DNA of 64,000 nucleotides from Leuctra nigra (lineage: Eukaryota > Arthropoda > Insecta > Plecoptera > Leuctridae): the NCBI GenBank assembly GCA_934045905.1, contig OW203762.1, positions 50,121,411-50,185,410 on the forward strand. Reading direction: 5' to 3'. The stretch's first letter is position 1; each line of letters starts with the position of its first letter. Positions 1 through 11,588 of the stretch are shown here, piece by piece. The position numbers were made by a program, and so were the translations under genes. Below the pieces are notes generated by a model that had not been told where the DNA came from, made no database searches, and was given only the letters and a program-made list of their open reading frames with translations.

Positions 1-2090
1 GCTACGCTATCAGACACGACCCCCGCCACACGAGGGGGAGGCCGTGACAAAACAGCCGCGCTACGCTATCAGACACGACCCCCGCCACACGAGGGGGAGG
101 CCGTGACAAAACACCCGCGCTACGCTATCAGACACGACCCCCGCCACACGAGGGGGAGGCCGTGACAAAACACCCGCGCTACGCTATCAGACACGACCCC
201 CGCCACACGAGGGGGAGGCCGTGACAAAACACCCGCGCTACGCTATCAGACACGACCCCCGCCACACGAGGGGGAGGCCGTGACAAAACAGCCGCGCTAC
301 GCTATCAGACACGACCCCCGCCACACGAGGGGGAGGCCGTGACAAAACACCCGCGCTACGCTATCAGACACGACCCCCGCCACACGAGGGGGGAGGCCGT
401 GACAAAACACCCGCGCTACGCTATCAGGCACGACCCCCGCCACACGAGGGGGAGGCCGTGACAAAACACCCGCGCTACGCTATCAGACACGACCCCCGCC
501 ACACGAGGGGGAGGCCGTGACAAAACACCCGCGCTGCGCTATCAGACACGACCCCCGCCACACGAGGGGGAGGCCGTGACAAAACACCCGCGCTACGCTA
601 TCAGACACGACCCCCGCTACACGAGGGGGAGGCCGTGACAAAACACCCGCGCTACGCTATCAGACACGACCCCCGCCACACGAGGGGGTAGGCCGTGACA
701 AAACACCCGCGCTGCGCTATCAGACACGACCCCCGCCACACGAGGGGGAGGCCGTGACAAAACACCCGCGCTACGCTATCAGACACGACCCCCGCCACAC
801 GAGGGGGAGGCCGTGACAAAACACCCGCGCTGCGCTATCAGACACGACCCCCGCCACACGAGGGGGAGGCCGTGACAAAACACCCGCGCTACGCTATCAG
901 ACACGACCCCCGCCACACGAGGGGGAGGCCGTGACAAAACACCCGCGCTACGCTATCAGACACGACCCCCGCCACACGAGGGGGAGGCCGTGACAAAACA
1001 CCCGCGCTACGCTATCAGACACGACCCCCGCCACACGAGGGGGAGGCCGTGACAAAACACCCGCGCTACGCTATCAGACACGACCCCCGCCACACGAGGG
1101 GGAGGCCGTGACAAAACACCCGCGCTGCGCTATCAGACACGACCCCCGCCACACGAGGGGGAGGCCGTGACAAAACACCCGCGCTGCGCTATCAGACACG
1201 ACCCTCGCCACACGAGGGGGAGGCCGTGACAAAACACCCGCGCTACGCTATCAGACACGACCCCCGCCACACGAGGGGGAGGCCGTGACAAAACACCCGC
1301 GCTACGCTATCAGACACGACCCCCGCCACACGAGGGGGAGGCCGTAACAAAACACCCGCGCTACGCTATCAGACACGACCCCCGCCACACGAGGGGGAGG
1401 CCGTGACAAAACACCCGCGCTACGCTATCAGACACGACCCTCGCCACACGAGGGGGGAGGCCGTGACAAAACACCCGCGCTACGCTATCAGACACGACCC
1501 CCGCCACACGAGGGGGGAGGCCGTGACAAAACACCCGCGCTGCGCTATCAGACACGACCCCCGCCACACGAGGGGGGAGGCCGTGACAAAACACCCGCGC
1601 AACGCTATCAGACACGACCCCCGCCACACGAGGGGGGAGGCCGTGACAAAACACCCGCGCTACGCTATCAGGCACGACCCCCGCCACACGAGGGGGAGGC
1701 CGTGACAAAACACCCGCGCTGCGCTATCAGACACGACCCCCGCCACACGAGGGGGAGGCCGTGACAAAACACCCGCGCTGCGCTATCAGACACGACCCCC
1801 GCCACACGAGGGGGAGGCCGTGACAAAACACCCGCGCTGCGCTATCAGACACGACCCCCGCCACACGAGGGGGAGGCCGTGACAAAACACCCGCGCTGCG
1901 CTATCAGACACGACCCCCGCCACACGAGGGGGAGGCCGTGACAAAACACCCGCGCTACGCTATCAGACACGACCCCCGCCACACGAGGGGGAGGCCGTGA
2001 CAAAACACCCGCGCTACGCTATCAGACACGACCCCCGCCACACGAGGGGGAGGCCGTGACAAAACACCCGCGCTGCGCTATCAGACACGA
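1..2090. repeat. 59-bp GC-rich tandem array (minisatellite/satellite)
   Basis: About 35 head-to-tail copies of a 59-bp unit occur here, with a few 60-bp units created by an extra G in the G-run. A recognisable core is GACCCCCGCCACACGAGGGG, whose C-run and G-run could pair as a short stem. Copies differ by single bases, such as GCTACG/GCTGCG and AACACCC/AACAGCC. The array starts at the window edge, so its true length is unknown. It ends abruptly at 2090, where the unit is interrupted by unrelated sequence. Open frames of about 100 codons exist on both strands only because the unit lacks stops in some frames. They are not genes. Confidence 0.97.
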
Positions 2091-4447
2091 ACAGGAGTTC
2101 GCTCGAGCAGGCAAGTGAATGATGTTGACAAAGCTCATGTGGGTTACACACTCGTTATCTTTTATTACCACTTAGGCCATTCACGATTTCGATTTACTTT
2201 GTAATCTAATAAAACTAAAAACAACATAAGTCCCAATATTTACCGTCACCATATCTTTGACGATTGATTGCACAGTTATTATTTTGGTTCTTATCTATAT
2301 AGGTTACGAAATGATGGCAGCACAAAATCCACATTTCCTTCAAATCTCTGAATAGTGCATGAACGTGTCTGCGTCTCTTTCACATCACTATCCAATGCAT
2401 AGAAATGCCCTACTTGGCAGAATTGCGTCGCGGCACCTGACTCTAGGAGATTGGCCAATCGGGACTGTTCATCACATTACCAACTTTTGGCGCAAAAACG
2501 TGAATCGAAATTGTGCTCAATAATCCGAAGAAGCCAAAAACATCGTTTAATAGAAAGAAGCCAGGTTTGCCAAATAAGGAAGTGGAGTGAAATGTAATAA
2601 ATGTGTCGGGACTCTTGGCAAAGTGGCCAACATGAAGACGCCGGGGAAGTAAAGGAGGATTTACAACAGCGCAATGCAGTGAGGTGCGAAATCCGCCGCA
2701 CATTTAGCACACATTAGCCCCAGTCCAAGCGAGAATAGAAATGTCACTTTCACGAAATAATCAACTTCGCACGTGCTTGATAGTTAAAACATTGCGAGAA
2801 TGTGTGTACAAAATACTTGCAGTAAATCAACTTTTAGTTGGAAAGTGGATTATTGGAAACAAGTGAAAAAGTAGAACTGAAGAAAAAAGTAGAAGTTATA
2901 AACGTAATGAATGATTACTCGGGAAAGCGGTAACCTCTAATCCTGCTGAAGTAGCGAGAGGTAATTAACATACGGGTGGAGCAGGATTTTCTCACTTGTT
3001 TCAGGGACAAGAAACCCTGACATTCACACTCCTGTGATTTGTTTATTCAGTTAATTTATGTTTCGCGGGTTTATTCACTAGCTGAAACAACTTCCCGCAT
3101 ATTGACAGACGAACGAAGATTACTTGGCAACCATCAGTAAGCCGAATGACTGATGAGTGATGAAACTTTTCATTGAAATGGGTTTTACATAAAACTGAAC
3201 CTCTTGCGTTATTACCAAGTTGAAAACACATTAATCACGATGTTCTTCGCCGAGACGTCTTGATCCCTCGGGATGAGTCCCGTGACGTCACTCTCGTCCC
3301 GTCTGCGCTGGACCAACGCAGCCTCATCAATAACTTCCATCTTGGTCACATCTTCCAGTCTACACAGTGGTAGAGGCATTCTTACACGAGCCAGTTCCCT
3401 GTCGCTACTCTGACGTTCTTACGTGAATATCTTGATAATGGAATCTCAAGCTCACTAAATACCAAATAATGTGTCAAATAATACGATTGCATTTGACATT
3501 GAAGATGATCCGCTAAATAGCAGACGAAAGACGACATTTGAAAGTTGGCAGAGTTCGAGTATAACAAACACACATGATAACATATGAACGTCGACCTTCG
3601 TTAATGTGTTGAACATTGATACTATTTAGGTACCTGCTAAGTATTCATGTCATGCATTTATAGATATTAGTGAATTTATATCTGGAACTTCTTTGTCTAA
3701 TCAAAGGTCTAATCACCACAAAAGTTTGAGATAAATTAAAAAAATATGTTTATCCTAGTTGAAAATATCTATGTAAGAAAGTATACAAAACTGCAAATTT
3801 TGTACATGCAGAATGCACTTGCAGTCGCATGAGTTGCATCCATCAGCAGCTCAATGAAGATGAACAGGAGCCCGACATCTCGCTCCGTCCCACAGCCAAG
3901 TACATACTCGCAGTGCGCATGCGGATGACTCGATCATTATCCACAAGCGCCCTCACGCAATATGTTTAACAAATTATTCAGTTGAATAAATGAAATTCCA
4001 TCGAATTCGAAAAGAGGTTAATTCGTTTCTCGTGACAGGAGACATTTCGACTACGTGCAAGGAATGCCAACCACGGGAAAAAAACTACACGTTGGAATTC
4101 GAAATAAATTGATGGAGGTGTCCGATCTGACTAAAACAAATTGCCTGCATTTTAAAACACGTAATTATACTTCCGAGCAATTTGCAATATGACTGTTACG
4201 CGCCGGAATTGTTGCGCAAATAATAATTCAGAGTTAAAATAAATCCCGCCGGTGCCACCAAATGTAGTGAGGTCAAAATATATTTCTCGCGCAAGGGATT
4301 TGACGTTTCTGTTTCACATTCGCATGACCTTGGAAGAAACTCAAACATGTTACATGATCGGAGTTACGAATCGGAACATCTTCTGGAAACTAAGACACAT
4401 AATGAATCGAGCACTCGGATGAAACTCGTGTAGAGTGAGTGAGTAAT
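2091..4447. other. AT-rich non-coding stretch, nothing recognised
   Basis: No exon, RNA gene or clear transposon end was recognised here. Small frames at 2443-2710, 3043-3231 and 3382-3573 look like random AT-rich reading frames with no familiar motif. If the PACS gene extends leftward, this is intron. Confidence 0.5.
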
Positions 4448-5783
4448 CTAGTGGAGCGGTCGCTCCACCCAGCCAAGTCGTACCGTACACTCACACTCAC
4501 TCAACATACCGTATATGCATAATAAACTGAGGAGCAGACCAACCACTTTTACTGTAAGCAACAACACGGCATTTTCGGCCTACTGGATCTTAAAATTAGA
4601 AAATCTCACATTGTTGCGATATATCTTAATTTCGAGCTATGGCCCACCCCACTACATATACCAAATTAGGGAACAATATGTTATGCCGTTTGCGAGCTAG
4701 AGGGCCGTGAAAAACGTGAAATTACACCCCTTTTAAAACCTATCTTGATCTGATGATGATGATGATGATGATATCAGGAAACACCGCAATCACCGCCACA
4801 GCCTAAACGGCTGAGCCGATCGATCTGAAATTTTCACCACATGTGCACTTTTGGCGTCTGAGGTGCCTTTTTATAAAACCAACAGGAAGCCGCCATTTTG
4901 AAACCGGAAGTGACGTATTATCTCGAAAACAGCTAGACCGTTAGGAATTAAACCAGCGCCAAATGATTCAGACGGTCATCTATATGGAATATCAATAGTT
5001 AAAGTAGAGATGTACTATTACCGAAACCGGAAATGACGTCATGAAAATGAAGAACTAGATTTAAATGACCTCTTACTACAATAACTACATATTCAGAAGG
5101 CTTATAATGATACATAACATTTATAGAAATAAATTCTATGTGGCAGTAATTTTAGTCGCCATTTTGAAAACCAGAAGTGATACCATATCTCGAAAACGGC
5201 TGGACTGATTGTAACGAAGCTTGCGCAATTCTTCATGGAATATCACTTTAAGCTTAGGTATATTGAGCACCAAACACAATTTTTCGTATTAACCAATTCG
5301 GAAATGGCGTATTTTTTAAAAGTAATTGGTCATTGTTGCTCCGATGTGTGTTACAAGTTGTGTAAATAAACTAAAAAAATAAGTGATATCCCCATAAAAA
5401 AACACTCCGTGTAAAAATACCCGCCAAGTCTCTTCAACTATAAAAAAATAGAAGAAATCTAAAAATTCAACACTGAAAAGAAGTGATATCAAAAAATTAG
5501 CCAAGTCAAAACTTAATTTTAAAAACCAAAATATACTTGGCGCATCGTTTTTAAGGGCATTATAGGTATATTATATATATTTAGGTACATTTAATTTTTG
5601 GCATATGCTTCTATACTATTTATATACACGATGCGCCAAGTATATTTTGGTTTTTAAAATTAAGTTTTGACTTGGCTCATTTTTTGATATCACTTCTTTT
5701 CAGTGTTGAATTTTTAGATTTCTTCTATTTTTTTATAGTTGAAGAGACTTGGCGGGTATTTTTACACGGAGTGTTTTTTTATG
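4448..5783. mobile_element. Truncated copy of CTAG-ended fold-back element
   Basis: The left end (CTAGTGGAGCGGTCGCTCCA) and the following several hundred bases match the left end of the element at 39572-41397. Shared blocks include AGCAACAACA, TTTTCGGCCTACTGGATCTT and CTCACATTGTTGCGA. The right terminal repeat is missing: homology stops at the end of the inner palindrome near 5783. Internal modules carry ACCGGAAGTGACGT (4903) and ACCGGAAATGACGTCA (5026). A short ATG/GAT microsatellite lies near 4754. There is no coding capacity, so it is non-autonomous. Confidence 0.8.
5393..5783. mobile_element. 391-bp palindromic MITE, copy A
   Basis: The two halves are near-perfect inverted copies. The left arm opens CATAAAAAAACACTCCGTGT and the right arm closes ACGGAGTGTTTTTTTATG. 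Nested inner palindromes include CCAAGTCTCTTCAAC / GTTGAAGAGACTTGG and ACTTGGCGCATCGT / ACGATGCGCCAAGT. It sits inside the truncated fold-back element. Two further copies lie at 38811-39192 and 40499-40890. The transcript of either strand would fold into one long hairpin. Confidence 0.9.
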
Positions 5784-8700
5784 TTAATACCTACTCTGAC
5801 AATATCCAAATTATTCGCATGGAGGGGTGGATGTATTGATCAACGCTGTCAAAGGCTGCAACCAATGCATCTTGCCTGCGGGCCGAATATAATATAGCGA
5901 TATAATATGAACGAGCTAATTATAATCCAGCGATGAACTAGATAATGAGAACGCGGAGCAGCGCTATCTGGGGAGACAGGAACAAACGCAACAAGTTTAT
6001 TAAATTTCAAGAATGTGTATGAATATAAAGTTTGTCATAGGTATAGAGTAAACACGCGACGTTACACGGGAAAATGTAATTTAACTTTCAACTCATCAGA
6101 TGGCACTTTGTAATAGGACTACAAATGGTGTCATAGATGGGATGAAACATAGCGAGTTCTCTGCAAATTACCTCCGAGAATCCTTACATCGACACGGACA
6201 AAGAACAAGAATTTGGTGTACTGACGATAATGTACATGTACTCTATACAACAATGTAGCGTCATAATTGAATTCCACGAGTGGAATTTCAATGAGAATTC
6301 TAAGCAAAAGATTCTGAACTACGTGATTGCAGAAGAAGTGCAGAAGATGGGAAGTGACGTGGATAATTGTCGAGAAGCGAAGCATGAAAGCGAACATAAA
6401 GCCTGAAGCGGTGGGCGCATTTTCAAAGCTACAGCGTGGAAACCTAATGACACGTTTTACTTAATGAGTCACTGTAATCATCTTTTCATACGGCAGTTGA
6501 TCACATGTGTCCGGAGACAATTATTATTCCAGTTTCTGTACAGAGGCTACGTGAAGAGAAGCTTACAACTCGTTGACTAGCGCAGCGAGCGTTGCAAGTC
6601 AACTCTTCTCACTGAATGTTGTCATGAAACCTTATGAAACTACAACGGTGAGCTCACGCTAATGCCTCCAACATGTGTGGCAACATGAGTCAGTATGTTC
6701 CGGCTACTCAATTGCCCCTGTACAGTTTACAAGGGACCAATTGTGTGCTTCAATTCCTTCCGTCAATTTAGACAATTTATTCATCGCTGTGTTTCGTCAT
6801 ACGTCTAACAATACATGACATTAGCTATGAGAAGTGACTTCTGGTAGTGTGGGCACACAATACGCAATTGCGCACGAGCGTATTAGTATACGTTTGGAGC
6901 TGCCAAAAAATTATAATATTGTAATTTTTATAAGCTCGGGTTTGCATGCAAATATTCGAGTTACAAAATAGAGACGTTGAGATTCGAGCAACATGTCAAA
7001 TCTTCTTGTGTTGTAAAAGCGTTCATTCAATCATCGCAAAACGTGAATTTATTCCAAACTGCATCCTTCTATTCTAGACAAAGACGTATTCAAATTCTTG
7101 TGACTAATAAGTTATTCATGAACTTGAAAGTTCGCATCAGAATAACGAGTACAGCATTGAAGGCATTGTTTTGCTTTGCGAAACACGGGACGATGAATAT
7201 CTTCGCAATTACGGAGAAAAGCATTCTACATTTTTAAGATGTTTTGCATGTTTTGTATGACAGTAGATTCTCAATGATTTATGAAGGGATGAGCCAGAAG
7301 ACGAATGGTTTCTTCTTTGCCATTAGTTTCCGTCCTGCGACTCTAAAAGTAGTAAAAAGCTTCGTTCTATCATTTCTTCATCTTGCATGGCGGGGTAAAA
7401 GCCACGCATTAACCGACCTCTTAATCACTATTCACATTTCATTAGTGTGTTTATAAATTAATGACTGAAGTGTCTCAGACCTCTACCAGGAATACAAAGT
7501 TGCGGTATATTATCTTGAAGCGGTATTTCCAATCGGATCTTGCTGCAGAATCGTGAATGAATTGAACTTTTCAATGGCTGAATTATCAGATACGATCAGT
7601 GTATTCAGTTGATAAGACGATTCAGAAGCCATTGTTTACTTGACAGGACATAATCTCGATTGACACGCGAGAAACAAGTGAATGTGACAGAACGAAGGAC
7701 CGCAGACTCCGAGCAGATCGCAAATAATAATTTAACGACAGGAAACACATCGTTACTCGTGTATACAATCTGTCAGCGAACTGTTTCACAATGTTCGCTG
7801 CGGTGCATTGGATCAGATTAAATATTTACTTCCACGTTTATGACGTGAATATCGTCGTATATTCTATTGGCTGAGCATTGTCATCTTCCGTCAGTGCCGT
7901 CGTAAAGAATGTGATGTGACGGAAGCAAGGACGCAGTGCGTATTTCATGCCGCAACCCGCAGTGCATGGTTATGATGACGTACGTCTGACTGAGTGACGT
8001 CACGGGGTTCGTGCAGCCCCCCCCCCCCCCCCCCCCAAGTCGGGTAACCGACCCCAAGAAAACACACACAAACTCTTAAAATACTCTATCGATCGGGATG
8101 ACTATAAAAAGCGAGATAAATCTATTTGCTCCGTGGAGAATGTATTCAAAAATACTACGTAGTAAGATTACGTAACAACGGCTTCTAAATTTAGATTACG
8201 AGGAAAAGAATATGTAAAACTTGAGTATAGGCGGCGCCAGAATTGAATATGAATTTCCATATAACGGCCGTATGTCTCTGACGCTATCACGATCAATCAA
8301 CTTCGAAATTCAAAGGGCGAAATGTTTTCGCCTTTGTTGAAAATAGAATTTGACATTTTGTGTCCCTCGACGTGAAAGCTGACGTATCAGATTGCGTGAC
8401 GTCGGCATGTACTTGCGGATTGTGACGCCATTGCCTACACTGGCGCCGGGGATTAAAAATTACTCGGCCCGATCGATAACTAGTTTTAATGAGTCGACGG
8501 AAGGCGTTTGCACAAGAATTTAATTTCCTTTCAATTTCACAGATTTCTCGGCGTGCAGAAGAACTGTCAACACGGTTCAGGAGCAGTCAACCGCACGGCG
8601 TCGTAATGAGCCGCCGCGACGCCGCTGGAGAATTACCAGGCCCTAGGCGTCGCGATAATGCTGACGACATTAAAAACATATTAACTTCACTTCATAAATG

Positions 8701-10435
8701 TGATTATAGAAAAACACGTCAGAAAATATACAAAAGTAATTAAACACATAATCTAATGAGCTACTCAAGCTAACTCGATCTGAAAACGAGCCGGGTGAGG
8801 GAAGACGTCCGGGCCGCGGATGGGGAAGTTTATTACAAACGAACGGCAGAAGGAATTGAATCGCCTCTAAGAAAACGAGATGCTGAGTTGTTACTCTTAT
8901 AGTCCCCACGAACAAGAACCATCAGGCTGATATTTGCCCAAATTGTCTAGAAATGGATTTGAACGACTCTCTTCTGGAAGGCCGGGAACCAATCAATACC
9001 TCGTTATAAGTTCCCTGGATAACTTACTCGACGTGACGGGGGCGTGTCACGTTCATGCCACGTTACGTGTCACGTTCAGAAGCCGCTTCTCGGCGCAAAC
9101 ATGTAGCGAGCTGTCAATGCCTTTCACAATCAAATCACTCCACTCGCGCAGAGATATTTCACCATTTCAGCCAGAGTCGCTCAAACCGCACGCTGCAAGA
9201 CTGTCAAAGAGCAGAAAAATTAGACAAATTGTAGGCATCCCTTTGAGCTACTTTCTCATCATGAGTGAAGTCAGAATCTGTGACAATGTAATGGCTTCGC
9301 GAACCGAGCCACAGACTGTCACAGAGGAGTTTAAACGGAGCGCAAAATACTTGGCAATTTATTCACAACCCCGAGAGCCATTATTACGGAGTAAAAGCGG
9401 AGTTTAATAATAGCTTCGCATAAAACAGGACCCATTACGTCCCGCCCAATATTATAAGTCATCTAACCTAGATTAATGATGCTGTAGACACGGATAAAAT
9501 AGCAAACAATCAATTAGGTAGTTGTGCATCCCCCAGTCGACCAGACCAGCTGTATGTTTCCATCATCCATCATTGCGCGACAGCATTATAGCTCTTGTCA
9601 GACGCTCATTTGCGAGTCTGCGAAACGCACTCTACCTTTCCTGGCGACTTCCAAGTGTTCAGATCAATAATTAAAATCCCATGTTCGGTCACTCTGTTTT
9701 ACGCATAGGAAAAATGTTAAATTACTGAACGAACAAAGCGACATACAAAGTAAAGTCAAATTTAATGCTCCTTCTTCATAATATATTTAACATATTTCCG
9801 AAGCTTTCCTTTTGTATGTACTATTTTGAAATTTGCGTGTCGCTTGCTGGATAAAATGTCACTGAACTACGTATTGAACAGGGTTGAAATCAATAAGAAG
9901 ATGCACGAATCAGAGCCTTGTCCGACATCTCTCCAGCGATCTCATTGTGTCGTGATCTCGACTACAGCGAGGCTGAGGACACAAAGCCGACGTCGCAAGA
10001 TCTCTCGACCGAAATGCCGAGCAAAAGCAACAAGAGCGAGGTCTCCGCAATTAAAATACTTTGTAAATTACCAGGAAACGCTCGCAAGAAGCGACTTGAT
10101 GAGGAGGGTCTAAGTCCAATCAGAATCGAGCGTAAGAGAAGAGGAACGGAGATTTACGTCGACGTAAGAAGTTGTACTCCAGACGTAGTGCAAGAAAACA
10201 TGTGTCTTCATAAATGTTCTACGTTAGCCTTGCCGACTATTCTAATTCATTATCTTAAGCAATTAGCAGGAAACAACTGTATTTAAAGCAAAGATATGGA
10301 AAATAAAAATCCTTATGGTACTACACAAATAATGACCTATCTATTTAATCCATATTTCTTCATAATCTTAGTAACTCTCGATCATATCTCTTCATAATCT
10401 TAGTGACTTTTTTAATTTCGTTGAGATTCTGTAGT
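5784..10435. other. Non-coding stretch with a poly-C tract
   Basis: No supported exon was found. A run of about 20 C lies at 8017-8036. Frames at 6131-6397, 6977-7237, 8489-8743, 8934-9407 and 9826-10286 were read and show no recognisable domain, and their ends do not coincide with convincing splice sites. Confidence 0.5.
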
Positions 10436-10439
10436 ACAA

Positions 10440-10568
10440 TGATTTGTTTGTACTACGCAGGCCCTGGGTTTGATTCCCGTCGCTCGTCTGACGGAGGTCG
10501 TTTCCATCGAGCGGAATAAATGCAAGGATTAGCGTATAGTTGCAGAAGGGTGCGACAAACACCACTCA
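10440..10568 (+). mobile_element. tRNA-derived SINE remnant
   Basis: A pol III B-box-like sequence (GGGTTTGATTCCC, about 10465) is followed about 80 bp later by the tail GCAGAAGGGTGCGACAAACA. Nearly the same tail (GCAGAAGAGTGCGACGTTAA in reverse complement) ends the SINE-like repeat at 11379-11588, so the two appear to belong to one dispersed family. The A box is not clear, so the 5' end is uncertain. Confidence 0.5.
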
Positions 10569-11378
10569 AACCACCAAGTGACGAGTTCAGAGCGCGAACG
10601 AGCGATGACGCTAAGTGGAATGCCGGCCAATAGAGCACTAATTTTGAAAATGTATTTATTCATCGTGCGGCGCCTCGACTTGCATGCACGTGGCGCCTCC
10701 ATCTGGCTTTGTTTACACAGAGGATCTACACTAAATGCATCCACTTATGTACCTGCCGCGTGTTATCATCGAACCATTCGAGTGATAAGAGATAACACCT
10801 CGATAACACGGTGATAACACTAGTCTCGAATCATGTGCGCTTAACACTGAAGCGGAACTTCATCCACTTTGATTTTATCACTAACACCATGGTAATTTCA
10901 TCACAGAGCAAATAGACGGATATTACTAGAGATGCTTATCATTGGATATTAAAAAGTTTCATATAAAAAGCTAGTGAATGTGAAAATGTTGAAGATAAAA
11001 TGTGAGTGAACAGAGATATTAAAATTGTCTATTCCGCGGCTCATCGAAATTAAATCTAGCGATGATATAAAATGAATCAGGTCACCGAAGGAAAAAACAA
11101 CAAAAAAGCGACCTCGCCGCGGAAATTGCAATTAATTTACAATATTTTCCCGAGGAGATGAGTGTGGACTCTGTCTGGCGCAAGGGAGCGCGCAGTGCAT
11201 CGTGTGGTGCGCGGGCAGTAATTGGGTCTGTGATGAGGTCCCGGGGCAGTCCCCCGCCCCCGCCCCCGATGACAGGGCAGCACAGCTTCATTAGCATCAT
11301 CATATCGCAGTGTATGGAGCTTGTTAGCGGCCACTCTTGCTCCGCACACGAAACAAGCTCTGCCAATAGCTCGTTCTA
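10569..11378. other. Non-coding stretch
   Basis: No exon or repeat boundary was recognised. The sequence includes a GC-rich patch near 11160-11340 (CCCCCGCCCCCGCCCCC). Small frames on both strands there look like composition artefacts. Confidence 0.4.
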
Positions 11379-11588
11379 GTGGTGTTTAACGTCGCACTCT
11401 TCTGCTACCAGCCCCCATGGCGACGGATGGATGATTAGGTAGACGACGACGGTGGGAAAAGGCGGTCTTCCCAGCATTTGCAACTCAATCAAGGGAAACC
11501 ACGAACAATCTTCAGTCATGAAGACTGAGGTCGCGAGAATCGAACCCGGCACCTCCGGAGAGCAAGGCCAGAGCCAACTTGCTCGGTG
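11379..11588 (-). mobile_element. tRNA-derived SINE remnant, minus strand
   Basis: Read on the minus strand, an A-box-like CAAGTTGGCTCTG is followed by a B-box-like GGGTTCGATTCTCGC. A roughly 150-bp body then ends with GAGTGCGACGTTAAACACCA. The layout (tRNA-like head, unrelated body, conserved tail) is that of a tRNA-derived SINE. It shares its tail with 10440-10568. Confidence 0.6.

Noticed and set aside
1361..1708. Repetitive 100-115-codon frames on both strands
   Set aside because: They lie wholly inside the 59-bp array where extra G bases make 60-bp units, which keeps a frame open. Not coding.
1..2090. CRISPR-like regular repeat
   Set aside because: Units are directly contiguous with no unique spacers, and the context is a eukaryotic genome.
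8017..8036. Poly-C tract as a functional element
   Set aside because: Several similar C- or G-runs occur across the window. They are probably slippage-prone simple sequence with no other signal.
9918..10286. 122-codon plus-strand frame
   Set aside because: No recognisable domain, overlaps another frame of similar length, and no supporting splice sites.
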